NCBI GenBank assembly: GCA_946530505.1
Contig: CAMNAD010000098.1
Span: 1-5,646 of the forward strand
Reading direction: 5' to 3'
Origin: an uncultured Bacteroidales bacterium
Lineage (GTDB): Bacteria; Bacteroidota; Bacteroidia; Bacteroidales; UBA932
DNA length: 5,646 bases
Shown: piece after piece, positions 1-5,646 of the stretch
How the letters are laid out: every line of letters begins with the position of its first letter
How positions within the stretch are numbered: the first letter of the stretch is position 1
Program-made: the position numbers and the translations under genes
The notes under the pieces: model-generated
Database searches by the model: none
Told to the model about the DNA's origin: nothing
Seen by the model: only the letters and a program-made list of their open reading frames with translations

Positions 1-161
1 ACCGGCAGCCCCCATTCCGTGTCTGGAATGCAAGATTCGACCGCCCAGACACCGGTGCAAGCCGTACGGTGTCTGCTATAATTCATCTGAAGTTTTTCGA
101 ACGAAAGAGGTCGGAGTTTGGCCGAAAATTCCTATATTGCAAGTCCTAAAAATATTGAGTT
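1..161. other. Leader region upstream of ssb, no gene assigned
   Basis: No coding sequence can be assigned here. The three + strand frames stay open from the left edge to stops at 79-81, 147-149 and 173-175, and a minus-strand frame stays open from an ATG at 84-86 to the edge. None of these translations resembles a family I know. In many Bacteroidota mutY precedes ssb, so the end of mutY was considered, but no MutY-like C-terminus is visible. TGCTATAAT at 74-82 looks like an E. coli extended -10 element, and TATATTGC at 133-140 partly resembles the Bacteroidota -7 box, but neither has a well-spaced upstream partner. The ssb promoter is therefore not assigned. Confidence 0.45.
19..75 (+). repeat. 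Three-armed inverted repeat, alternative hairpins before ssb
   Basis: GTGTCTGG at 19-26 is the exact reverse complement of CCAGACAC at 45-52 (8 bp, 18-nt loop). The middle arm, extended to CAGACACCG at 46-54, is also the exact reverse complement of CGGTGTCTG at 67-75 (9 bp, 12-nt loop). The middle arm can pair with only one partner at a time. No T run directly follows the second hairpin; the nearest, TTTTT at 93-97, is 17 nt away, so this is not a typical intrinsic terminator. A role in ending the upstream transcript or controlling ssb is inference. Confidence 0.5.
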
Positions 162-728
162 ATGAGTCTGAATAAAGTTATGCTGATCGGTAACGTTGGA
201 AGAGACCCGAATGTACGTTACCTTGATGGAAACGCCGGCGGCCAGGGATCAAAGGTCGCCACCTTCACACTTGCTACCACCGAGAGGTTCAGAGACCGCA
301 GCGGAGAGACCAGAGAAAATACTGAATGGCACAACATCGTTGCGTGGCGGAATTCCGCGGACCTTGCGGAAAAGTTCATCCACAAAGGAACGCAGATCTA
401 TGTGGAAGGGCGCCTGCGCACCCGTTCCTACACCGACCAGGCCGGAGTGCAGAAGTACACCACCGAAGTCGTAGCCGACAACATCCAGTTGCTTGGCCGC
501 CGCCAGGACGGAGACGAAAACGGGCAGCCCCGCCAGCAGTACGGCGGAGGGCAGTCTTATGGCAGTTCCCAGCAGTACGGAGCCCCGGCGCAGCCCGCTT
601 ACCAGCAGCCTCAATACGGTCAGCCCGCGCCCCCCGTACCATCCGCCGCTCCCGTCCAACCCGCAACTCCCGTGCAGCCGGCTGCAACAGGGTTTGAATC
701 AGACCCTTCAGACGACCTGCCGTTCTAG
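162..728 (+). CDS. ssb: Single-stranded DNA-binding protein SSB
   Basis: This protein coats single-stranded DNA during replication, recombination and repair, and recruits partner proteins through its C-terminal tip. The 188 aa fall into three parts. Residues 1-112 are the OB fold: it opens NKVMLIGNVGRDP, contains TEWHNIV (W57 corresponds to the base-stacking Trp54 of E. coli) and has the closing GRLRTR and YTTEVVADNIQLLGRR strands. Residues 113-178 are a disordered linker rich in Gln, Gly, Tyr, Pro and Ala, with QQYG and VQPA repeats. Residues 181-188 are the acidic tip DPSDDLPF, the conserved partner-docking peptide. Length is close to the 178 aa of E. coli SSB. The loop after VRYLDG carries an extra Gly-rich stretch (NAGGQGS) compared with the E. 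coli protein. The start is fixed by the family N-terminus. There is no Shine-Dalgarno; an AT-rich leader precedes the ATG. All five Ile codons are ATC, in keeping with high expression. Confidence 0.97.
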   Translation: MSLNKVMLIGNVGRDPNVRYLDGNAGGQGSKVATFTLATTERFRDRSGETRENTEWHNIVAWRNSADLAEKFIHKGTQIYVEGRLRTRSYTDQAGVQKYTTEVVADNIQLLGRRQDGDENGQPRQQYGGGQSYGSSQQYGAPAQPAYQQPQYGQPAPPVPSAAPVQPATPVQPAATGFESDPSDDLPF

Positions 729-736
729 CCCCTGAC

Positions 737-771
737 GGGAAAGGTCCGATTCCACGCTCCGGACCTTTCCC
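737..771 (+). terminator. 12-bp perfect hairpin after ssb, possible terminator
   Basis: GGGAAAGGTCCG (737-748) and CGGACCTTTCCC (760-771) are exact reverse complements around an 11-nt loop, starting 8 nt after the ssb stop. The position fits a terminator or a 3' stabilising hairpin for ssb mRNA. However, ATAAAAAA follows rather than a T run, and no T run lies on the other side either, so an intrinsic terminator is not proved. Near-copies of the arms recur at 812-821 and 837-846. Confidence 0.55.
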
Positions 772-811
772 ATAAAAAACACGACACAACAGCATAGAAC
801 AACGTTTCACT

Positions 812-846
812 GGAAAAGGTCTCCCAAACAAAATCCGACCTTTCCC
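812..846 (+). repeat. Second pair of GGAAAGGTC / GACCTTTCC arms before the transporter
   Basis: GGAAAAGGTC (812-821) can pair with GACCTTTCC (837-845) with one bulged A and a 15-nt loop. GACCTTTCCC (837-846) is also perfectly complementary over 10 bp to the first arm of the upstream hairpin (737-746). The last arm ends 17 nt before the ATG at 864. The four arms allow mutually exclusive folds, so the leader could influence transcription into, or translation of, the first transporter. That role is inference. Confidence 0.4.
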
Positions 847-863
847 GCTATCACATAGAAACC

Positions 864-2228
864 ATGTCAGAAAAAATCCAGAAACTGATGAATGACAGCG
901 CCCTGGTACGTTGGGCGGCTCTCATTTCAATTGCGCTGATGATGTTTTTCGCGTACCTGTTCGCGGACATCCTCTCTCCGCTAAAATCCACGCTGGAAAG
1001 CATCCGCGGCTGGGACAGCGCCACCTTCGGCACATATGCCGGAGGAGAATATTTCCTCAATGTGTTCTGCTTTTTCCTCATCTTTGCCGGAATCATCCTC
1101 GACAAGATGGGAGTCAGGTTCACCGGAATCCTGTCCGCCAGCCTGATGGTAGGAGGAGCCTTCATCAAATACATCGGCGTCAGCGACTGGTTCCAGGCCA
1201 CGGCATTCTGCAACTGGCTCGGCAGTTGGTGGACTTCATTCCCCGCCAGCGCAAAAATGGCCACTCTCGGATTCATGATTTTCGGCTGCGGCTGCGAAAT
1301 GGGCGGCACCACCGTCTCCAAAGCCATAGCCAAGTGGTTCAAAGGCAAGGAGATGGCCATGGCCATGGGAGTGGAGATGAGCATCGCCCGTCTGGGCGTG
1401 TTCGCCGCCATGTGGCTTTCCCCCGCAATCTCGAAGGCCGCCGTCGACACGGTAGGCGCTCCCGTTCTCGTAGGCGCACTCCTGCTCTGCATAGGCCTGC
1501 TCACCTTCACCTGCTTCACCTTCATGGACAAGAAGTTCGATGGTCAGCTGGAGGAAATCGGCGAGAGCGACACCTCGAAGGCAGACGAATTCCAGATCAA
1601 GGACCTCGGCATCATTTTCCGTTCGAAGATGTTCTGGATCGTTTCCATCCTTTGCGTTCTCTACTACAGCGGAATCTTCCCCTTCCAGAAATTCGCCCCC
1701 AACTATCTTGAGGTCACCCTCGGCGTAGAAGCCGATTTCGCGGCCAGGCTGTTCAGCGTGTTCCCCATCCTCGCGATGGTGCTCACGCCTTTCCTCGGCC
1801 TTTTCCTCGACAAGAAAGGCAAAGGTGCGACAATGCTTCTGGTGGGAGCGATCATCATGGTGGCCTGCCATCTGAGCTTCGCCTTCCTGCTTCCGGTTGC
1901 AAAGTCGTCCGCACTTGCAGTGGCGCTCATCCTCATTCTCGGAGTGAGTTTCTCGCTGGTTCCCGCAGCCCTTTGGCCCAGCGTACCCAAGATCATTGAC
2001 GAAAAAGTGCTCGGAAGCGCTTACTGTCTCATCTTCTGGGTCCAGAACATCGGTCTCTGGGGCGTTCCGCTGCTCATAGGCAATGTAGAGAAGGCTACGG
2101 GCGGCTACACCGTACCTATGATCATCTTCGCCAGTTTCGGTGTGATCGCCTTTATCTTCAGCCTGCTTCTCAAGGCAGAGGACAAGAAGAAAGGCTACGG
2201 GCTGGAACTCCCGAACATAAAGGATTAG
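864..2228 (+). CDS. MFS transporter, MFSD1-like (first of tandem pair)
   Basis: This is a 454-aa inner-membrane protein with about 12 hydrophobic segments (first at roughly 14-36, last at about 416-436) and a hydrophilic central loop at about 221-255, the normal layout of the Major Facilitator Superfamily. Motif A (GIILDKMGVR, residues 76-85) lies in loop 2-3, and its second-half counterpart (GLFLDKKGKG) at 312-321. Several motifs recall eukaryotic MFSD1, a lysosomal dipeptide transporter: a glycine-rich turn with E145, WFKGKE (158-163), EMSIARLG (171-178), YYSGIFPF (267-274) and LVPAALWPSVP (365-375), then a VQNIG motif near 393. This is recall, not a search. The substrate is unknown; a small peptide or organic anion is inference. 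The start has no Shine-Dalgarno. The gene is followed after 19 nt by a paralog and is probably co-transcribed with it. Ile codons are strongly ATC-biased. Confidence 0.85.
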   Translation: MSEKIQKLMNDSALVRWAALISIALMMFFAYLFADILSPLKSTLESIRGWDSATFGTYAGGEYFLNVFCFFLIFAGIILDKMGVRFTGILSASLMVGGAFIKYIGVSDWFQATAFCNWLGSWWTSFPASAKMATLGFMIFGCGCEMGGTTVSKAIAKWFKGKEMAMAMGVEMSIARLGVFAAMWLSPAISKAAVDTVGAPVLVGALLLCIGLLTFTCFTFMDKKFDGQLEEIGESDTSKADEFQIKDLGIIFRSKMFWIVSILCVLYYSGIFPFQKFAPNYLEVTLGVEADFAARLFSVFPILAMVLTPFLGLFLDKKGKGATMLLVGAIIMVACHLSFAFLLPVAKSSALAVALILILGVSFSLVPAALWPSVPKIIDEKVLGSAYCLIFWVQNIGLWGVPLLIGNVEKATGGYTVPMIIFASFGVIAFIFSLLLKAEDKKKGYGLELPNIKD

Positions 2229-2247
2229 ACTCTTCGCCGTACTCATA

Positions 2248-3540
2248 ATGACAAGCAAACCGACCGCACGCAGATGGCTGCCCTGGGTAGCCCTTGCATG
2301 TCTGGTAGTGCCGATGTTCGGCTCCTACTTCTTCGACGACATGTTCTCGAGCATATCGTTCCTGTTCAGCGACCCTTCCCGGATTGCTTTGGGATGGGAT
2401 TCAGCCGGATACGGGCTCTACACAAGCGGGTATTCGGTCCTATGTGTATTCGGGGGGCTGATAGTATGCGGAATACTGCTCGACAAATGGGGCGTCCGCA
2501 TCACAGGATCCATCTTTGTGGGACTGATGACCGCGGGAGCGGCACTTGTACTTTGGGCTATAACATCGGGACTCGCTCCAAAACAGTCGCTCACGGTTGC
2601 ATACATTGGCTGTATGCTATTCGGGCTGGGCAGCGAGATTGCCGGAGTGGCGGTCACGCGCAGCATAGCACGTTGGTTCAAGGACGGGCCGATGGCCTTT
2701 GCGATGGGACTGCAGCTGGCGATAGCCAGGCTTGGCACGGCCTTCGCTCTTGTAATGGCCCCGAAACTCGTACCTGAAAAGGCATGCGGCACTGCATACA
2801 CTCTTGCGGAGACAGCCAGACCTGCTACTCTCGGGCTCGCCCTTCTGCTTCTGGGATGCATACTGTGGGCCATGTTCGTCGCCCTGGATGCCAAACGCTT
2901 CCCAGCCGCAAAAGATGATGCCAAAAGCGATGAATTCCGCTTCTCCGATGTTCTTAAGGTACTCACCAACAAGCGTTTCATCATAATATCATTGCTCTGC
3001 GTATTCTTCTACAGCAGCATAATAGCGTTCAAGAAGTTCGCAGGTGCTATCCTGGTGCCACGTTTCGACGTCCCCGCCGAAGCCGCCAGCTGGATGGTCA
3101 GCATGCTGCCATTCGCAACCGTGGTTTTCGCACCGCTCTTCGGCATAATGGTCGACAAATTAGGACACGGTACAAGATGGATGCTGACAGGAGCGGTGCT
3201 TGCACTCATTGCTCATTTGCTGCTGGCTTTTGCACCGGCGGGAGTGCCTTTCTGGGGATATCTCGCAATGGTATTCCTTGGTTTCGGCTATTCTCTGGTT
3301 CCGGCCGCAATGTGGCCTTCGGTGCCCAGAATCGTGCCTGACAAGGTACTTGGAACGGCCTATTCCCTAATCTACTGGATCCAGAACCTCGGGCTTATGC
3401 TTTTCAAGATGCTCGCCGGCATCATTCTTGGCAAAGCCTCTGCCGGCAGCGGTCCTGTACACGTAGAGCTTATGTTTGTCGGAGTATGTGTGATCGCGCT
3501 GCTGCTTTCCACGGAACTGCACCGGATTAAACTGAACTGA
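2248..3540 (+). CDS. MFS transporter, MFSD1-like (second of tandem pair)
   Basis: This 430-aa, roughly 12-segment membrane protein is a clear paralog of the preceding gene. Shared landmarks come in the same order: GWDSA near 49-53, motif A GILLDKWGVR (75-84), a glycine-rich turn with E130, RWFK (142-145), AIARLG (158-163), KFAG, a second-half motif A variant around 299-308, LVPAAMWPSVP (350-360) and YWIQNLGL (376-383). It differs where the first protein keeps WFKGKE: here the loop reads WFKDGP. The PF of the segment-7 motif has become AF. The loop before segment 4 is shorter and the loop between segments 5 and 6 longer. The pair may have different substrates or form a hetero-oligomer; both are inference. 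No Shine-Dalgarno or promoter is visible in the 19-nt gap upstream. The stop lies 7 nt before dxs. ATA codons are much more frequent than in its neighbour. Confidence 0.85.
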   Translation: MTSKPTARRWLPWVALACLVVPMFGSYFFDDMFSSISFLFSDPSRIALGWDSAGYGLYTSGYSVLCVFGGLIVCGILLDKWGVRITGSIFVGLMTAGAALVLWAITSGLAPKQSLTVAYIGCMLFGLGSEIAGVAVTRSIARWFKDGPMAFAMGLQLAIARLGTAFALVMAPKLVPEKACGTAYTLAETARPATLGLALLLLGCILWAMFVALDAKRFPAAKDDAKSDEFRFSDVLKVLTNKRFIIISLLCVFFYSSIIAFKKFAGAILVPRFDVPAEAASWMVSMLPFATVVFAPLFGIMVDKLGHGTRWMLTGAVLALIAHLLLAFAPAGVPFWGYLAMVFLGFGYSLVPAAMWPSVPRIVPDKVLGTAYSLIYWIQNLGLMLFKMLAGIILGKASAGSGPVHVELMFVGVCVIALLLSTELHRIKLN

Positions 3541-3547
3541 AACGCCA

Positions 3548-5419
3548 ATGTATCCCCTGCTCGATAAAATAAACTCTCCCGCCGACATCAAGGGTCTCAG
3601 CATGAATGAGCTGAAACAATTGTGTGCGGAATTGCGTCATTATATAATTGAAGTCTGCTCGACAAATCCGGGGCATCTTGGCTCCAGCCTGGGTGCCGTA
3701 GAACTGATAGTCGGATATCACTATGTATACGACAGCCCGGAGGACAAGATAGTCTTTGACGTGGGTCATCAGGCATACGCCCACAAGATCCTGACAGGAC
3801 GTCGTGAGGCATTCCGTACGCTGCGGAAGTCCGGAGGGATCAGCGGCTTCCCGCGCAGAGATGAAAGCGAATACGACAGCTTCGGTGTAGGGCACTCTTC
3901 AACATCGGTTTCGGCAGCCCTCGGTCTTGCGGAAGCCGCCAGGATGCTGGGCAGGAAAGAGAAAGTGGTGGCCCTGATTGGTGACGGGGCCCTTACCGGA
4001 GGTCTTGCCTTCGAGGGACTCAACAATGCCGGCGCCGGAAATGCCGACCTGCTGGTCATCCTCAACGACAATGAAATCTCCATAGACCACAATCTCGGCG
4101 GCCTGCACAATTACCTGCTCCGGGTAACCACATCCCAGCCCTACAATGCATTCAAGGAAAAAATATGGAACGTGCTGGGAGAAAGGGGGCTCAGACATTC
4201 CATACAGAGGTGGTGGCGGAGTCTCAAGTCCTGGATGGTGAAGAAGACGGGAGGAGACCTCTTCGAGGCTTTGGGTTTCAGGTATTTCGGACCTATCGAC
4301 GGCAACGATATAGAAACGGTGGTCAGCACTCTCAGGCGCATCAAGAACATCAGCGGGCCGCGAGTGCTGCATGCCCATACCGTCAAGGGCAAGGGTTTTC
4401 CGGCATCGGAGGCCGACCCTTACACCTGGCACGCCCCCGGCAGGTTCGATCCCGAAACCGGCAAACGTCTTTCCGGTCCCTATCCCGCCGACAGATACCA
4501 GGATGTATTCGGCCAGGTTCTGTGCGAACTTGCGGAGAAGGACCGGCGCGTCGTAGGAATAACTCCCGCAATGGCCAGCGGATGCGGCATGAGCAAATTC
4601 GCCGTCCGCTTTCCGGAACGGTTCTACGACGTAGGCATCGAGGAAGAGCATGCCGTGACTTTCTCCGCCGGGCTTGCCGCAGGAGGAATGCGCCCGTTCT
4701 GCAATATCTACTCTTCTTTCGCCCAAAGAGCCTATGACCAGATAGTGCATGACGTCGCGCTTCAGAAGCTGCCTGTAGTGCTGTGCTTCGACAGGGCGGG
4801 CCTGGTCGGCGAAGACGGAGCCACGCATCACGGTGCCTTCGACATCGCAGCCCTGCGTACGGTACCTGAAGTAATTATCAGTTCACCGAAAGACGAAACC
4901 GAACTAAAGAACCTTATGTTCACGGCGCTGAACACCGACCATGGGCCATTCATAATAAGGTACCCGCGCGGGTGCGGAGAAGGGGTCCGGTGGAAGGATG
5001 CGACTTACGAACTGCTTCCTGCCGGCAAAGCTGAAGAGTTGGCGGAAGGCAGCAGCATCGCAATAGTATCTGCAGGTCCCGCAACCTGCATGGCGGAGCG
5101 GATCGCAGCGAAATACGGCACCCTGGTAGGCGTATACAACTTCCGCTTTGTAAAACCGCTTGACACACAAATGCTTGATAGAATAGCAGAACGTTACCGT
5201 CTCGTTATCACAATCGAAGACGGCAGCCTTAAAGGAGGGCTGTTCGGTGCGGTTGCGGAGTACTATGCAGGCCTGTCCGATGCCCCCATACTGGAAGGGT
5301 GCGGCATTCCGGACCGGTTCATCCGACACGCATCCAAAGACGAAGAGTGGACGATTTGCGGGATGGATGAAGAATCTGTTTCGAAAAAGATTGAAAAATT
5401 TTTGGAGAATCGCAAATAA
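3548..5419 (+). CDS. dxs: 1-deoxy-D-xylulose-5-phosphate synthase
   Basis: DXS joins pyruvate and glyceraldehyde 3-phosphate, with loss of CO2, to give 1-deoxyxylulose 5-phosphate. This is the entry step of the MEP isoprenoid pathway and a precursor for thiamine and pyridoxal phosphate. It is a cytosolic TPP- and Mg-dependent homodimer. The 623 aa match the 620 aa of E. coli. Visible landmarks, with E. coli equivalents from memory: H43 in GHLGSSLG (H49), the TPP/Mg motif GDGALTGG with D146 and N175 (D152, N181), H295 in WHAPGRFD (H299), catalytic E366 in GIEEEHAVT (E370), R394 in QRAYDQ (R398), D423 and H427 in the EDGATHHGAFD segment, and R474 in RYPRG (R478). The C-terminal transketolase domain starts near 495. 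ATG 3548 is chosen because YPLLDKINSPADIK is the family N-terminus; ATG 3602 would remove it. The 7-nt gap to the transporter implies co-transcription. Confidence 0.97.
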   Translation: MYPLLDKINSPADIKGLSMNELKQLCAELRHYIIEVCSTNPGHLGSSLGAVELIVGYHYVYDSPEDKIVFDVGHQAYAHKILTGRREAFRTLRKSGGISGFPRRDESEYDSFGVGHSSTSVSAALGLAEAARMLGRKEKVVALIGDGALTGGLAFEGLNNAGAGNADLLVILNDNEISIDHNLGGLHNYLLRVTTSQPYNAFKEKIWNVLGERGLRHSIQRWWRSLKSWMVKKTGGDLFEALGFRYFGPIDGNDIETVVSTLRRIKNISGPRVLHAHTVKGKGFPASEADPYTWHAPGRFDPETGKRLSGPYPADRYQDVFGQVLCELAEKDRRVVGITPAMASGCGMSKFAVRFPERFYDVGIEEEHAVTFSAGLAAGGMRPFCNIYSSFAQRAYDQIVHDVALQKLPVVLCFDRAGLVGEDGATHHGAFDIAALRTVPEVIISSPKDETELKNLMFTALNTDHGPFIIRYPRGCGEGVRWKDATYELLPAGKAEELAEGSSIAIVSAGPATCMAERIAAKYGTLVGVYNFRFVKPLDTQMLDRIAERYRLVITIEDGSLKGGLFGAVAEYYAGLSDAPILEGCGIPDRFIRHASKDEEWTICGMDEESVSKKIEKFLENRK

Positions 5420-5431
5420 TCAGTATCTTTG
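5401..5431 (+). promoter_or_regulatory. Bacteroidota promoter for the tRNA genes, overlapping the end of dxs
   Basis: TTTG (5401-5404) and TATCTTTG (5424-5431) are separated by exactly 19 bp. This matches the Bacteroidota primary sigma factor consensus TTTG-N19-TAnnTTTG at every defined base. The -33 box lies inside the last dxs codons (stop at 5417-5419), and the -7 box begins 4 nt after the stop. Transcription would start at about 5436-5440, leaving a leader of about 25 nt before the tRNA-Thr. That leader contains a small CCTTT/AAAGG inverted repeat (5436-5440, 5446-5450). Confidence 0.85.
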
Positions 5432-5461
5432 CAGTCCTTTTGAACAAAGGCTTGAAATATT

Positions 5462-5535
5462 GCCGATGTAGCTCAGCTGGCCAGAGCACGTGATTTGTAA
5501 TCTCGGGGTCGACGGTTCGAATCCGCCCATCGGCT
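5462..5535 (+). tRNA. tRNA-Thr (anticodon UGU)
   Basis: This decodes ACA and related threonine codons. The cloverleaf is complete: acceptor GCCGATG (5462-5468) pairs with CATCGGC (5528-5534); the D arm GCTC/GAGC encloses a loop with the invariant GG; the anticodon loop TTTGTAA (5494-5500) has TGT at 5496-5498; the variable loop has 5 nt; the T loop TTCGAAT is at 5516-5522; the discriminator is U (5535). CCA is not encoded, since CAC follows. Two stem positions do not pair: U-U at 29:41 (5491, 5503) in the anticodon stem and A-C at 50:64 (5512, 5526) in the T stem. The gene is the first of a cluster, 36 nt before tRNA-Tyr. Confidence 0.93.
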
Positions 5536-5571
5536 CACTCTGGTGCCAAGAACAACAAAGGCACACAACTT

Positions 5572-5646
5572 GGGAGGATCGCATAGCGGCAATTGCGGCG
5601 GACTGTAAATCCGCTCCTTCGGGTTCGGTGGTTCGAGTCCACCTCC
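5572..5646 (+). tRNA. tRNA-Tyr (anticodon GUA), cut by the window edge
   Basis: This decodes UAU and UAC. The acceptor 5' strand is GGGAGGA (5572-5578). The anticodon stem GCGGA/TCCGC (5598-5602, 5610-5614) encloses the loop CTGTAAA with GTA at 5605-5607. The long variable arm around CCTTCGGG (5616-5623) is the class II form expected of bacterial tRNA-Tyr. The T arm GGTGG/CCACC (5627-5631, 5639-5643) holds TTCGAGT. Only the first three bases of the 3' acceptor strand (TCC, 5644-5646) are inside the window; the next bases should be TCCC. The 36-nt spacer before it carries a weak GTGCC/GGCAC repeat (5543-5547, 5560-5564), which might take part in transcript processing. Confidence 0.94.

Noticed and set aside
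1..86. Minus-strand frame from ATG at 84-86 to the left edge, a possible divergent gene
   Set aside because: Only 28 residues are visible, they resemble nothing I know, and the frame runs through the inverted repeats.
74..140. ssb promoter at TGCTATAAT (74-82) or TATATTGC (133-140)
   Set aside because: Neither has an upstream TTTG at the 19-bp spacing seen for the tRNA promoter; the TTTG at 117-120 is only 12 bp from the second.
1351..1371. Short direct repeat ATGGCC-ATGGCC-ATGGGA in the first transporter
   Set aside because: It is a simple coding run for Met-Ala-Met-Ala-Met-Gly in a membrane segment and the same hydrophobic pattern exists in the paralog.
851..1531. Minus-strand open frame (226 aa) opposite the start of the first transporter
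   Set aside because: It is a shadow of the + strand gene; the translation shows no recognisable family features.
1236..2258. Long minus-strand open frame (340 aa) across the first transporter
   Set aside because: It lies opposite a gene with clear MFS motifs, its translation is rich in His, Glu and Gly without recognisable domains, and the GC-rich codon pattern of the true gene explains the absence of stops.
3602..3604. Alternative dxs start at ATG 3602
   Set aside because: It would remove the conserved N-terminal YPLLDKINSPADIK segment, which the ATG at 3548 retains.
3899..4831. Minus-strand open frame (310 aa) opposite dxs
   Set aside because: It overlaps the most conserved part of dxs and shows no family features.

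Overview
The window reads as a chromosomal housekeeping segment from a member of the Bacteroidales or a near relative, with moderately high GC. Three things point there. No gene start has a Shine-Dalgarno sequence. The tRNA genes are preceded by a textbook Bacteroidota promoter (TTTG, 19 bp, TATCTTTG). The tRNA-Thr gene does not encode its CCA end. The genus cannot be fixed from this sequence. I see no mobile element, CRISPR array, phage gene or obvious new defence system.

Layout: 1-161 is a leader without a convincing gene; it holds two mutually exclusive hairpins. 162-728 is ssb, the single-stranded DNA-binding protein. 729-863 is a gap with a 12-bp perfect hairpin and two further near-copies of its arms, which could fold in alternative ways. 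864-2228 and 2248-3540 are two tandem paralogous Major Facilitator transporters. Their motifs resemble the eukaryotic lysosomal transporter MFSD1 (a dipeptide transporter). 3548-5419 is dxs, the first enzyme of the MEP isoprenoid pathway, only 7 nt after the second transporter. A promoter overlapping the last codons of dxs then drives tRNA-Thr(UGU) and tRNA-Tyr(GUA); the latter is cut by the window edge.

How the parts relate: all genes lie on the + strand. The two transporters and dxs have gaps of 19 and 7 nt and no visible internal promoter, so they are probably one transcription unit, perhaps partly fed by read-through from ssb. No biochemical link between the transporters and DXS can be read from the sequence. 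The Thr(UGU)-Tyr order matches the start of the widespread Thr-Tyr-Gly-Thr-tuf cluster, so tRNA-Gly, tRNA-Thr(GGU) and EF-Tu may follow beyond the right edge.

The points most worth a second look are the diverged MFSD1-like transporter pair, the sharp change in isoleucine codon choice between those two paralogs, the three- and four-armed repeat structures on either side of ssb, and the tRNA promoter buried in dxs.
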